In this document: positions 32,002 to 40,311 of the stretch, piece after piece
Layout: each line of letters starts with the position of its first letter
How positions within the stretch are numbered: position 1 is the first letter of the stretch
Source of the DNA: Gemmatimonas sp.
GTDB lineage: Bacteria; Gemmatimonadota; Gemmatimonadetes; Gemmatimonadales; Gemmatimonadaceae
Reading direction: 5' to 3'
Assembly: GCF_021298855.1 (NCBI RefSeq)
Contig: NZ_JAJTHI010000029.1
Coordinates: 1-60,863 of the forward strand
DNA: 60,863 nucleotides
Notes under the pieces: generated by a model
Seen by the model: only the letters and a program-made list of their open reading frames with translations
Database searches by the model: none
Told to the model about the DNA's origin: nothing
Position numbers and translations under genes: made by a program

Positions 32002-32294
32002 CAGTATCCGGCCTCGATCAGGTGACGGGGATCGGCGGCGCGATGCAGCGCATTGAAGTAGCGCTTGACGTTCTTGTCGAGCCGGCTTTCCCCCACCTGG
32101 TCGGTGTGCACCTCGACGAAGGTGTAGTGGCCGCCCTCCATCCTGACCGAGAGGGTCATGGTTCCCAGCGCGCCGACATAGGCGCGCGCGCGCGCGTCGG
32201 CGCCGCTGCGGGAGAGGCCCAGTGCGCCGAAGTAGCGATCGGCCTGCTCGAGCACCACGTCGGGCGTAAGCGAACAGCGATGGAAATGCCGCAT
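32001..32294 (-). CDS. Small hypothetical protein (97 residues)
   Basis: Start MRHFHRCSLTPDVVLEQADRYFGALGLS. A compact alpha/beta domain, with GTMTLSVRMEGGHYTFVEVHTDQVGES and KRYFNALHRAADPRHLIEAGY. I recognise no named family. It lies 22 bases after a lipoprotein gene and abuts the membrane protein gene. A run of alternating CG dinucleotides at about 32181-32197 encodes DARARAYV. Confidence 0.65.
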   Translation of the reverse strand: MRHFHRCSLTPDVVLEQADRYFGALGLSRSGADARARAYVGALGTMTLSVRMEGGHYTFVEVHTDQVGESRLDKNVKRYFNALHRAADPRHLIEAGY

Positions 32295-32316
32295 GCAAAG
32301 TCTCCAGAGGCGCCCG

Positions 32317-32859
32317 TCAGGGCGCCCGCTTCCGGGCGGAATCCGTCGCGGCCGGCGCCGCGGCCGGTGCCTTGGCCGAATCCTTGACGCGCGTGGAGAT
32401 GGGCGTCCGGATGTTCATGCCGGGTTCATCGGCCTCCAGGATATCCTGGGTCCAGTCCTGCGTCTTCTGCAACTCCTTCGTGGAGTCACGCCGGAACTGG
32501 ATGGCCATGGCCCACATGCCCGCCGTGACGAACATGAGGTTGCTGCGATAGGTGCCAAGCTCGCCGGTTTCCTCGAACCCGTTGGACACGGTCTTCATAT
32601 CCTTGTTGGTGGCGAAGATGCGGCCTTCGCCCCCCTGGATGGGCACGCCGGTTTCGCGGTCGTGCACGATGACCCGCCAGTAGATGGGCTCGAGCGCGCG
32701 CGTCGGAATGGTTTCCGGAGCGACTCGGATGACGAACGAGTCGGTACGAAACCGCAGCTCCCGAATGTTCTTGCGGCCGGCGTCACAGCCAGCGCTGAAA
32801 GCGCCGGCCGTGATCGCGAAAGCCGCGCCGGCGATCCAGCGCGCGCGCGTGTATGTCAT
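32317..32859 (-). CDS. Predicted lipoprotein
   Basis: 180 residues. Signal peptide ending in the lipobox FSAGC. The mature part has beta-rich segments (FRTDSFVIRVAPETIPTRALEPIYWRVIVHDRETGVPIQGGEGRIFATN and LGTYRSNLMFVTAGMWAMAIQF), reminiscent of an immunoglobulin-like YtkA/FixH-type domain, then an Ala/Pro tail. No function is claimed. Its start overlaps the end of the inositol phosphate synthase gene by 4 bases. Confidence 0.7.
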   Translation of the reverse strand: MTYTRARWIAGAAFAITAGAFSAGCDAGRKNIRELRFRTDSFVIRVAPETIPTRALEPIYWRVIVHDRETGVPIQGGEGRIFATNKDMKTVSNGFEETGELGTYRSNLMFVTAGMWAMAIQFRRDSTKELQKTQDWTQDILEADEPGMNIRTPISTRVKDSAKAPAAAPAATDSARKRAP

Positions 32860-34187
32860 TGATAGTATTCCAGCCCGAGGTGCGTGATCTGGTCCTCACC
32901 CATGAGGTGACGGAGCGTGTTCTTCAGCTTCGTCTGCTGGATGAAAAGGTCGTGCTCGGGCTGCAATCCCGCAGCCACCGTGGGCGCCTTGTAATAGAAG
33001 CTTAACCATTCCTGAATGCCCTTCATCCCGGCACGCTGGGCGAAGTCGCTGAACAGGGCGAGGTCGAGCACGAGCGGCGCGGCCAGGATGGAGTCGCGGC
33101 AGAGGAAGTTGACCTTGATCTGCATCGGGTAGCCGAGCCACCCCTTGATGTCGATGTTGTCCCAGCCTTCCTTGTTGTCGCCGCGCGGCGGGTAGTAGTT
33201 GATGCGCACGACGTGCGAGAAATCCTTGTACAGCTCGGGGTACTTCTCGGGCTGCAGAATGGTGTGCAGCACGGAGAGCTTCGACTCCTCCTTGGTCTTG
33301 AACGACGCCGGATCATCGAGCACTTCGCCGTCGCGGTTGCCGAGGATGTTGGTGGAGTACCAGCCCTCGAGGCCCAGCATGCGCGCCTTCATGCCCGGCG
33401 CGATGACGGTCTTCATCCACGTCTGGCCGGTCTTGAAGTCCTTGCCCGAAATGGGGACGCCCTGACGGTTCGCCAGGTCGACCATCGCCGGGAAATCGGC
33501 CGAGAGGTTCGGCGCGCCGTTGCAGTAGGCAACACCTTCCATGATGGCCGCGTACGCGTAGAGCATCGACGGCGCGATGGCGTCGTCGTTCTCCTCCATG
33601 GCCTTCTCGAAGGCTTCGATAGTCTGATGCTGCGGGCCGGGCTTGATGTAGGTCTCGGTGGAGCCGCACCAGACCATGGCGCCCCGCGTGGCGCCGTTGG
33701 CCGCCATGAAGCTGCGGATGTCGGCGCGCAGCTGCTCGGCAAGATCCTTCTTCGTCTTGCCGGACTTCACGTTGGTCGCACCGGTGATGCGCGTGACGTA
33801 GCGGCTTTCGAACACCGCCGGCATGGGCTTGATGCTCTTGAGGAAGTCGGCGATGGGTTCGATGTCGTCCTTGACGAGCACTCCGGCCTTGGTGGCCGCG
33901 GTGTACGCGTCATCGGGGATCGGATCCCAGGCCCCGAAGACGATGTCCTCGAGCGAGGCGAGGGGTACGAAGTCCTTGATGAGCGGGCTGCGGTTGTCCG
34001 TACGCTTGCCGAGGCGGATGGTGGCCATCTGGGTGAGCGAACCGATGGGCACCGACAGGCCGCGGCGCACGCGCTCGACGCCGGCAATGAAGGTGGTCGC
34101 CACGGCGCCGAGTCCCGGCGTGAAGATGGCGAGCTTCCCCGTGGCCGGGGCGATGTTCGCGGGAGTCCCGCGGGTCGAGTCGGACAC
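32856..34187 (-). CDS. ino1: Inositol-3-phosphate synthase (myo-inositol-1-phosphate synthase)
   Basis: Isomerises glucose 6-phosphate to inositol 3-phosphate through an NAD-bound intermediate. The 443-residue protein has the nucleotide-binding start LAIFTPGLGAVATTFIAGVE, VWCGSTETYIKPGP, YCNGAPNLSADFPAM, GKDFKTGQTWMKTVIAPG, and the catalytic region LEGWYSTNILGNRDG and QIKVNFLCRDSILAAPL. It lies 5 bases after the CDP-alcohol phosphatidyltransferase gene, giving the two key steps toward phosphatidylinositol. Length and motifs are those of the prokaryotic type. Confidence 0.95.
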   Translation of the reverse strand: MSDSTRGTPANIAPATGKLAIFTPGLGAVATTFIAGVERVRRGLSVPIGSLTQMATIRLGKRTDNRSPLIKDFVPLASLEDIVFGAWDPIPDDAYTAATKAGVLVKDDIEPIADFLKSIKPMPAVFESRYVTRITGATNVKSGKTKKDLAEQLRADIRSFMAANGATRGAMVWCGSTETYIKPGPQHQTIEAFEKAMEENDDAIAPSMLYAYAAIMEGVAYCNGAPNLSADFPAMVDLANRQGVPISGKDFKTGQTWMKTVIAPGMKARMLGLEGWYSTNILGNRDGEVLDDPASFKTKEESKLSVLHTILQPEKYPELYKDFSHVVRINYYPPRGDNKEGWDNIDIKGWLGYPMQIKVNFLCRDSILAAPLVLDLALFSDFAQRAGMKGIQEWLSFYYKAPTVAAGLQPEHDLFIQQTKLKNTLRHLMGEDQITHLGLEYYQ

Positions 34188-34192
34188 TGCGT

Positions 34193-34834
34193 TTATTCTC
34201 CAGGAGAAGTAGGTGTCGGAGCAGCCGTGGCGGTGCGATGGACATACGCCATGCGCTGGAAGAACGTGACCCAGGCCGTGACCATGAGGAGCGTCACGAT
34301 ACCGGCCAGCACCAAGCCGTGCAGCGCAAGGCCGAAGAACGCCTGCGGCGCGGCCAGCAGCGTGATGCGCTCAGGGCGCTGCAGCACGCCCACACGCGCC
34401 GAGAAGCCGAGCCCTTCGGCGCGCGCGTTGGTGTATGACGTAAGGAACGTGGCGATGAGCGCCAGAGTTGCCACGATGACCATGCCCTGATTGGCGTGCT
34501 GCCCATGCGTGGCGTAGAACACCACGAGCCCGCCGAGCAGGAAGCCGTCTGCCACCCGGTCGAGGGTGGAATCATAGAACGCGCCGAACAGACTGGTGGT
34601 CCCCGTCCGTCGCGCGACCGTGCCATCGAGCACATCGAAGAGTGCCGTGAGTCCGAGGAACCAGCCCCCGGTTCGAATGTGGCCGGTCGCGAAGATCACC
34701 CCCGCCGTACAGGTGCAGAGCGTCCCGACAGTGGTGATGGTATTGGGACGCACACGCTTCGCGACCAGCCAGTCTGCCACGGGGGCGATGACTTTCAGGT
34801 ATCCGCTTACGATGGCGTTCCAGATGGCTTTCAT
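34193..34834 (-). CDS. CDP-alcohol phosphatidyltransferase, probable phosphatidylinositol(-phosphate) synthase
   Basis: Transfers a phosphatidyl group from CDP-diacylglycerol to an alcohol. The 213-residue membrane protein has the family motif in DVLDGTVARRTGTTSLFGAFYDSTLDRVADG, which contains D-G-x2-A-R-x8-G-x3-D-x3-D, and five or six hydrophobic helices. The acceptor is inferred to be inositol or inositol phosphate because the next gene, 5 bases on, is inositol-3-phosphate synthase; PgsA-type glycerophosphate specificity is the alternative. It is the first gene of the eleven-gene unit. Confidence 0.88.
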   Translation of the reverse strand: MKAIWNAIVSGYLKVIAPVADWLVAKRVRPNTITTVGTLCTCTAGVIFATGHIRTGGWFLGLTALFDVLDGTVARRTGTTSLFGAFYDSTLDRVADGFLLGGLVVFYATHGQHANQGMVIVATLALIATFLTSYTNARAEGLGFSARVGVLQRPERITLLAAPQAFFGLALHGLVLAGIVTLLMVTAWVTFFQRMAYVHRTATAAPTPTSPGE

Positions 34835-34950
34835 CAGGGCAACAGTGACTGGACCGGGCGCGGTGGAGCGATCTCGACTGGCGCGACCGGGCGCTGGCCC
34901 GAGGACGTTGGGCTCGGGGGCAGCCCGGGAAAGCTAGAACTCCCCCCTCG

Positions 34951-36321
34951 TCAACGGTAGAGATGGTAGCGACGGGCGTCCTTTTCGAAGGCCACGACCT
35001 GCGGCAGCAGCCGATCGAGCACGGCGTCGGGATCGCGCCCGGCCAGCAAGGCCTCGCGCACCCGCGCGGAGCCCATGCGGAGGTCGAAGCCGGGGAGCGT
35101 GAGGCGAAGGGAATCGCCATGCACACGATTGAGTGCCCAGAGCAGGGCCGCCCCGATGCGCGCCGGCTGTACGCGTTCCCGATCGGTCACTTCGAGCCGA
35201 ATGCCGGGAATGTTTCGCCCGGGATACTTGTTGTCCCCCGGCTGATCGGGGGTGAAGCGTTCCGCGCGGAACCTCACGCCGGTGAGCGTCAAGTCCTCGA
35301 GCAGGCGCGCCAGGGTATCGGCGCGCAGCCAGGGGGCGCCAATGCGCTGGAAGGGCTGCTCGGTGCCGCGACCCACCGACACGTTGCTCGCCTCGAACGG
35401 CACCAGCGCCGGGTAGAGGAGCGCCGAGGTGAGATTGGGCATGTTGGGGGATGGACGGACCCAGGGAAGCTCCGTGTCGTCGAACCACATGCGCCGTCGC
35501 CAGTTGCGCATGGGGATGACGGAGAGTCGCGTGCCCATCTTGAGATTGGCCTGAAACAGCCGCGCGAGTTCGCCCATGGTGAGGCCGTGTCGCAGGGGCG
35601 AGGGGTAGACGGCGAACCCGTTGGTGCGGTTGGTGCCCGTGGGATACTCGGCGTTGGCCAGGCTCGAATCGAGGAGGGCCCCCTCGGTGAACGCGCCGGA
35701 GAGGGGATTCGGGCGGTCGAGCACGAGCACGGGGATCCCGCGCCGTTCGCCGGCTTGCATGGCGTACAGCACGACGCCCACATACGTCCAGGTCCGTGTC
35801 CCAATGTCCTGCAGGTCGACGACGAGCACGTCCACGTCGTGCAGGAGGCTGTCGGGGGGAGCCATGGTGGTGCGCTGATACAGGGAATGCACCGTGAGGC
35901 CCGTGCGCGCGTCCCGTTCGTCCCCCAGCCCTTCGCGATCCTCGGTGCCCAGCGCGCCGTGCTCGGGGGCAAAGAGGCGCACGAGCTTGACCGAAGCCTG
36001 CTCGGCTCGCGGGTCGGAAAAGAGCAGATCCACCGTTCGCCGTCCGCGTTCGTCGACACCCGTCTGGTTGGTGACGAGCGCGACGCGCTTGCCGGCAATG
36101 AGCTTCACGCTGTCGTCCAGAAGCACCGTGATGCCGGGGCGAACTTTGCGATCGAGGGTCCGCATGCGCAGCCCTGGTGGGAGGTCGGCCCCGTCGTCGG
36201 TAGCCGGGCCTGCCCCGCCCTGCCGTCCGGCGCAAGCGGCCATCCCGGCGGCCAGCGCAAGCAGCGACCAGCGTCGCAGCCTGCCGTGCACTCCAGCCCA
36301 TGTCGCGTTCACGCGCTTCAT
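34951..36321 (-). CDS. namZ: Exo-beta-N-acetylmuramidase NamZ family lipoprotein (DUF1343)
   Basis: NamZ cleaves terminal MurNAc from muropeptide-derived glycans. About 456 residues from MKRVNATWAGVH, with a hydrophobic segment LLALAAGMAAC giving a lipobox-like end. The DUF1343 core has KLIAGKRVALVTNQTGVDERGRRTVDLLF, FAPEHGALG, GLTVHSLY, VDLQDIGTRTWTYV, LDRPNPLSG and RNWRRRMWFDDTELPWVRPSPNMPN, which match the family. The ATG at 36321 sits close to a GGAG, so a start slightly upstream (GTG at 36327, or farther) is possible. It is divergent from the serine hydrolase gene. Confidence 0.88.
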   Translation of the reverse strand: MKRVNATWAGVHGRLRRWSLLALAAGMAACAGRQGGAGPATDDGADLPPGLRMRTLDRKVRPGITVLLDDSVKLIAGKRVALVTNQTGVDERGRRTVDLLFSDPRAEQASVKLVRLFAPEHGALGTEDREGLGDERDARTGLTVHSLYQRTTMAPPDSLLHDVDVLVVDLQDIGTRTWTYVGVVLYAMQAGERRGIPVLVLDRPNPLSGAFTEGALLDSSLANAEYPTGTNRTNGFAVYPSPLRHGLTMGELARLFQANLKMGTRLSVIPMRNWRRRMWFDDTELPWVRPSPNMPNLTSALLYPALVPFEASNVSVGRGTEQPFQRIGAPWLRADTLARLLEDLTLTGVRFRAERFTPDQPGDNKYPGRNIPGIRLEVTDRERVQPARIGAALLWALNRVHGDSLRLTLPGFDLRMGSARVREALLAGRDPDAVLDRLLPQVVAFEKDARRYHLYR

Positions 36322-36396
36322 CTCCACAGTAAGTTCCGAGTGCGTCGACGCGGCCACCCGCGCCACGGCCCCGGTGCGCCCCTTTCCCGCCAACAC

Positions 36397-37665
36397 ATGA
36401 CCGGTACGAATCCCCATCTCCGGCTTCCGCTTCGGTCGGTCCCCGCTAGGAACCTATCATGTCCCCGCACGCGGTGGGCCTGTGCGGCGGCCGCGTCCCT
36501 GCTGCTTGCGGCGTGCCAGTCTGCAGCGCGCCCCCCTGCGCGGCCGGCCGCCGCGGGGGCCGCGGTCTCCGCCGCCGTGCAGCGCGCGGTGGCGGACAGT
36601 CTGCGGACGGTGCTCGAGCGCGCCGTGGCGGAGGGGGCCTTCCCTGGCGGTTACGCCGTGGTGGGTACGCGCGAGGGCATAGTGGCCGAGTATGGCGCGG
36701 GCCGTCTCGACAGTGCCGATGCCGCGAGGCCCACCGCGCAGACGGTATGGGATCTCGCCTCGTTGACCAAGGTGGTCGGGACCACGAGTGCGGTGATGCA
36801 GTTGGTGGCGAACGGCGCGATTGCTCTGGATGAGCCGGTCGTGCGCTACCTGCCCGAGTGGACAGCCCCGGGGGCGACGGGGGTCACGGTGCGTCACCTG
36901 CTGTCCCACCATGCGGGGCTTCCGGCGTGGCGCGCGCTGTACAAGGAAGCCGAGTCCCCCGAGGAGGCGTGGCGGCTGGTACTGGCCACGCCGCTGGATA
37001 CCGTGCCGGGGGTGCGCTTCGTGTACAGCGATCTTGGCTTCATCCTCCTGGGCCGGTTGGTGGAACGGCTCAGTGGCGAACGGCTGGCCGCGTACGGCCC
37101 GCGTCATGTCTTTGGTCCGGCGGGGATGCCCGACACCCGCTACCTGCCCCCCGCATCCTGGCGGGCGCGCACGGCGCCCACGGAGCAGGATCCATGGCGG
37201 CAACGGAAATTGCGGGGCGAGGTACACGACGAGAATGCCGCGCGGCTGGGTGGTGCCTCCGGCCATGCCGGGCTGTTCTCCACGGCCACCGATCTGGCGC
37301 GCTTCGCCCGCCTGTACCTGAACGGCGGGCGACTGGATGGGCGGCAGGTGCTGGATTCTACCGCGATCCGGCAGTTCACCACCGTGCAGAACCCTTCGGT
37401 CTCGCTGCGGGCGCTGGGGTGGGAAACGCCCACGGGGCGCAATTCCGCGGGACGGCGGATGTCGGCACGCGCCTTCGGACACACCGGGTTCACGGGGACG
37501 TCACTCTGGGTGGACCCTGAGCGCAACCTGTTCGTGATCCTGCTCACCAACCGGGTGAATCCCACGCGCCAGAACACCCGCATCGGTGCGGTGCGCAGCC
37601 AACTGGCCGATGCCGTGAACGCGGCCATGAGCGGCGCGCGCTCCGACGCCTCCCCTGGACAGTGA
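36397..37665 (+). CDS. Serine hydrolase of the beta-lactamase/DD-peptidase (class C-like) family, lipoprotein
   Basis: About 422 residues from MTGTNPHLRLPLRSVPA, with signal and lipobox LLLAAC. The penicillin-binding fold has the catalytic SxxK in LASLTKVVGT, YSDLGFILLGRL in place of the Tyr-x-Asn motif, and HTGFTGTSLWVDPERN (HTG in place of KTG). This set is characteristic of family VIII esterase or AmpH-like enzymes rather than resistance beta-lactamases. It lies 75 bases from the divergent namZ, so it may act on cell-wall fragments. A much longer upstream frame is antisense to namZ and not used. Confidence 0.88.
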   Translation: MTGTNPHLRLPLRSVPARNLSCPRTRWACAAAASLLLAACQSAARPPARPAAAGAAVSAAVQRAVADSLRTVLERAVAEGAFPGGYAVVGTREGIVAEYGAGRLDSADAARPTAQTVWDLASLTKVVGTTSAVMQLVANGAIALDEPVVRYLPEWTAPGATGVTVRHLLSHHAGLPAWRALYKEAESPEEAWRLVLATPLDTVPGVRFVYSDLGFILLGRLVERLSGERLAAYGPRHVFGPAGMPDTRYLPPASWRARTAPTEQDPWRQRKLRGEVHDENAARLGGASGHAGLFSTATDLARFARLYLNGGRLDGRQVLDSTAIRQFTTVQNPSVSLRALGWETPTGRNSAGRRMSARAFGHTGFTGTSLWVDPERNLFVILLTNRVNPTRQNTRIGAVRSQLADAVNAAMSGARSDASPGQ

Positions 37666-37762
37666 CGGCAGCCCTGGCGGTGGCGGCGCGGCAGAGCTCT
37701 GGCCGGTGTCGCGCCCCCCAGAGTGACCTGCAGACGGATCCCCGTTCCGTCTCGAGTGTTTC

Positions 37763-37792
37763 TTGCAAGGGGAGTGATCCTCTCGCTATTTT
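37763..37792 (+). promoter_or_regulatory. Sigma-70-like promoter candidate upstream of the IscA-type gene
   Basis: TTGCAA at 37763-37768 and TATTTT at 37787-37792, 18 bases apart, in a 237-base gap. It lies 110 bases before the start codon. Only a consensus-like match; similar matches by chance are possible. Confidence 0.3.
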
Positions 37793-37902
37793 CCGCACAG
37801 CACGAACTGACGCCCACGAGGGGGCGGCTCGCGAGGGCGAGCAGACCACGTGGGTGCAGTCCATCGGGTCGGCAACCGAGCCGGCCGTATCGGAGGACGA
37901 GT

Positions 37903-38259
37903 ATGAGCACGATGCAGCAGCCGGACGTCATGGTGATCATTACGCCTGTGGCCGTGGCCGAAGTGCGCAAGTTCATGGACGCCGAGGGTGTGACCGTCGA
38001 GCAGGGCGGCCTGCGTGTTTCGGTGATGCCCGGCGGATGCAGCGGCTTCAAGTACGGGCTCGTGATCGAGGACAAGTCGGCGGACGACGACATCACGGTC
38101 GAGATCGAGGGGATCAAGGTGTTCGTCGATCCGTTCTCGGCGCAGTACCTCAGCGGCACCACGATCGACTACGTGTCGTCGATGCAGGGGTCGGGCTTCA
38201 CCTTCAAGAATCCGAACAGCACCGGCGGCTGCGGCTGCGGCAGTTCGTTCTCGGCGTGA
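37903..38259 (+). CDS. Iron-sulfur cluster carrier, IscA/ErpA family
   Basis: A-type carrier of 118 residues from MSTMQQPDVMVIITPVAV, with GGAGGA 7-12 bases upstream. Conserved core: VAVAEVRKFMDAEG, GGLRVSVMPGGCSGFKYGL with the first Cys, VDPFSAQYLSGTTIDYV, and the C-terminal NSTGGCGCGSSFSA with the CGC pair. All three cluster-binding Cys are present. Its neighbours concern amino-sugar salvage, not cluster assembly, so the position looks incidental. Confidence 0.93.
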   Translation: MSTMQQPDVMVIITPVAVAEVRKFMDAEGVTVEQGGLRVSVMPGGCSGFKYGLVIEDKSADDDITVEIEGIKVFVDPFSAQYLSGTTIDYVSSMQGSGFTFKNPNSTGGCGCGSSFSA

Positions 38260-38265
38260 CCCGCC

Positions 38266-38300
38266 CGGTCGCCCGACGGGCGATCGTCCCTTCCATTTTT
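38266..38300 (+). terminator. Hairpin with T-run after the IscA-type gene
   Basis: Nine pairs (38266-38274 with 38278-38286, one G-T) around a 3-base loop, then a pyrimidine-rich stretch ending in TTTTT at 38296-38300. It starts 6 bases after the stop. The T-run is not immediately adjacent, so efficiency is uncertain. Confidence 0.45.
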
Positions 38301-38313
38301 CGATCATTTGCTC

Positions 38314-40272
38314 ATGGCCTCCGGATCCACGGCGGCCCGTGACCAGTCGCAGGCCCGCGCGCTCGACGTGAGCGGCGGGCCTGTGCGCGTTGCGGGTACG
38401 CCCTTTGTTCATGCCGGTGTCACCGGTACGGCGCGCGAGCGCATCCCCACCGTCATCATCGACGAACACGGCGCCATGGCGCGAGCGGTGGCGGGGCGCA
38501 TTGCGACGCTCATCCGCGAGCGCGCCAGTGCCGCTCGCCCTCTCGTGCTCGGGCTGGCGACCGGCAGCACGCCGATCGGGGTGTACCGTGAGTTGATCCG
38601 GTTGCACCGCGAAGACGGGGTGAGCTTCCGCCATGTGATCACGTTCAACCTGGACGAGTACTACCCGATGCGGCGGGACAGCATCCACTCGTACCATCGC
38701 TTCATGTGGGAGAATCTCTTCTCGCACGTGGACATCGATCCGGCGCACGTGCACATCCCCGACGGGTCGCTGCCGCGCGCCGACGTGGAGGCCGCGTGTG
38801 CCGCGTACGAACAGCGCATCGCCGACGTGGGCGGCATCGACTTTCAGCTGCTCGGCATCGGCAAGACCGGGCACATCGGCTTCAATGAGCCGGGCTCCGG
38901 CGAGCAGAGCCACACGCGCCTCGTGCACCTCGACAGCATCACGCGCCGTGATGCGGCCGCCGACTTCTTCGGCGAGGAGAATGTGCCGCGCGAGGCGATC
39001 ACGATGGGCATTGCCACCATCATGGGGGCGCGCGAGATCGCGATCCTCGCGACCGGTGAGCACAAGGCCGGTATCGTGCGCCGTGCCGTGGAAGGCGAGA
39101 TCGACCGGGCGGTGGCGGCGACGTTCCTGCAGCGCCATCCGAATACGACCTTCTACGTGGACGACTCGGCGGCGGCTGATCTGACGCGGGTGGCCACCCC
39201 CTGGCTGTTGGACGAAGTGCACTGGGGCGACGCCCTGATGTTGCGCGCCGTGACGTGGCTCGCGGCGAAGTGCGGCAAGGCCATCCTGAAGCTCACGCAG
39301 CAGGACTATGCCGACAATCACCTCACGTCCCTGGTGGCGCGGCACGGCTCACCGGGCGCCGTGAACGGCCTCGTGTTCAACATGCTGGGCGCCAAGATTC
39401 GCGGCAAAAGCAAGCTGCCGCGTGGCTTGCGGACGATCTGCTTCTCGCCGCATCCGGACGACGACGTGATCTCCATGGGGGGCATCCTCCGCAAGTTCGT
39501 GGAGAACGGCAACGACATGACGGTGGCGTACATGACGAGCGGCAACATCGCCGTGTTCGACCATGATGTCCGCCGGTATCTCGACTTCCTCGTGCGCCTC
39601 GACGCCGAGCGCATCGGCGGCGGTTCCTCGGTGCGGGCGCTGGCGGACACGGTGCACGCCTTTCTCGATCGCAAGCAGCCCGGTGAAGTGGACATTGCCG
39701 AGGTGCAGGACATCAAGCGCATCATCCGTGAGTCGGAGGCGGTGAGCGGCATCGAGGTGATGGGCCTGTCCAAGGCGCACGCGCGATTCCTCAACCTGCC
39801 GTTCTACCAGACCGGCAAGGTACGCAAGGACCCGATCGGGCCGGCCGACGTGGCGATCGTGGCCCAGCTGCTGCGCGAGATCCAGCCCGACCTCATTTTC
39901 GTGGCCGGTGACCTGTCGGACCCGCACGGGACGCATCGCATGTGCAAGGAAGCGATCGACCGCGCTGTGGCGGAGGTGTACACGGGCGCGCAAGCGGCTG
40001 CACGCCCGGAGATCTGGCTCTACCGAGGTGCCTGGCAGGAGTGGCCGGTGACGGAAGCCACGGTGCTGGTGCCGTTGTCGCAGGAGGAGCTGACGCTGAA
40101 GATTCAGGCGATCTTCAAGCATCAGTCGCAGAAGGACTCGGCGCCCTTCCCCGGGCAGGACGAGCGGGAGTTCTGGCAGCGCGTGGAACAGCGCAACAAG
40201 ACGACGGCACGCCAGCTCGACCAACTCGGTCTGGCGGAGTACTTCGCCATGGAGGCGTATGTCATCGCGTAA
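38314..40272 (+). CDS. nagB: Fusion of glucosamine-6-phosphate deaminase (NagB) with a PIG-L/LmbE-type deacetylase
   Basis: About 652 residues (ATG 38314; a TTG two codons earlier is possible). N-terminal NagB domain (about 45-310) has LGLATGSTPIGVYRELIRLH, FNLDEYYPM, and GIGKTGHIGFNEPGSG. After a linker, the C-terminal domain (about 370-650) begins ICFSPHPDDDVISMGGI and contains SDPHGTHRMC, as in zinc-dependent LmbE/PIG-L deacetylases. NagB deaminates glucosamine 6-phosphate to fructose 6-phosphate. The LmbE half may remove the acetyl group from an N-acetylated sugar. No nagA is seen, which makes the fusion a candidate replacement. Similar fusions are known in Bacteroidota. Confidence 0.92.
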   Translation: MASGSTAARDQSQARALDVSGGPVRVAGTPFVHAGVTGTARERIPTVIIDEHGAMARAVAGRIATLIRERASAARPLVLGLATGSTPIGVYRELIRLHREDGVSFRHVITFNLDEYYPMRRDSIHSYHRFMWENLFSHVDIDPAHVHIPDGSLPRADVEAACAAYEQRIADVGGIDFQLLGIGKTGHIGFNEPGSGEQSHTRLVHLDSITRRDAAADFFGEENVPREAITMGIATIMGAREIAILATGEHKAGIVRRAVEGEIDRAVAATFLQRHPNTTFYVDDSAAADLTRVATPWLLDEVHWGDALMLRAVTWLAAKCGKAILKLTQQDYADNHLTSLVARHGSPGAVNGLVFNMLGAKIRGKSKLPRGLRTICFSPHPDDDVISMGGILRKFVENGNDMTVAYMTSGNIAVFDHDVRRYLDFLVRLDAERIGGGSSVRALADTVHAFLDRKQPGEVDIAEVQDIKRIIRESEAVSGIEVMGLSKAHARFLNLPFYQTGKVRKDPIGPADVAIVAQLLREIQPDLIFVAGDLSDPHGTHRMCKEAIDRAVAEVYTGAQAAARPEIWLYRGAWQEWPVTEATVLVPLSQEELTLKIQAIFKHQSQKDSAPFPGQDEREFWQRVEQRNKTTARQLDQLGLAEYFAMEAYVIA

Positions 40273-40311
40273 CGGCGCGATCGCTCGCCGTGCGTCCGGT
40301 ACGGTGCGCGC

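Noticed and set aside
32181-32198. Alternating CG dinucleotide run (possible Z-DNA or slippage tract)
   Set aside because: Short, inside a coding region and explained by Ala/Arg codons in a high-GC genome.
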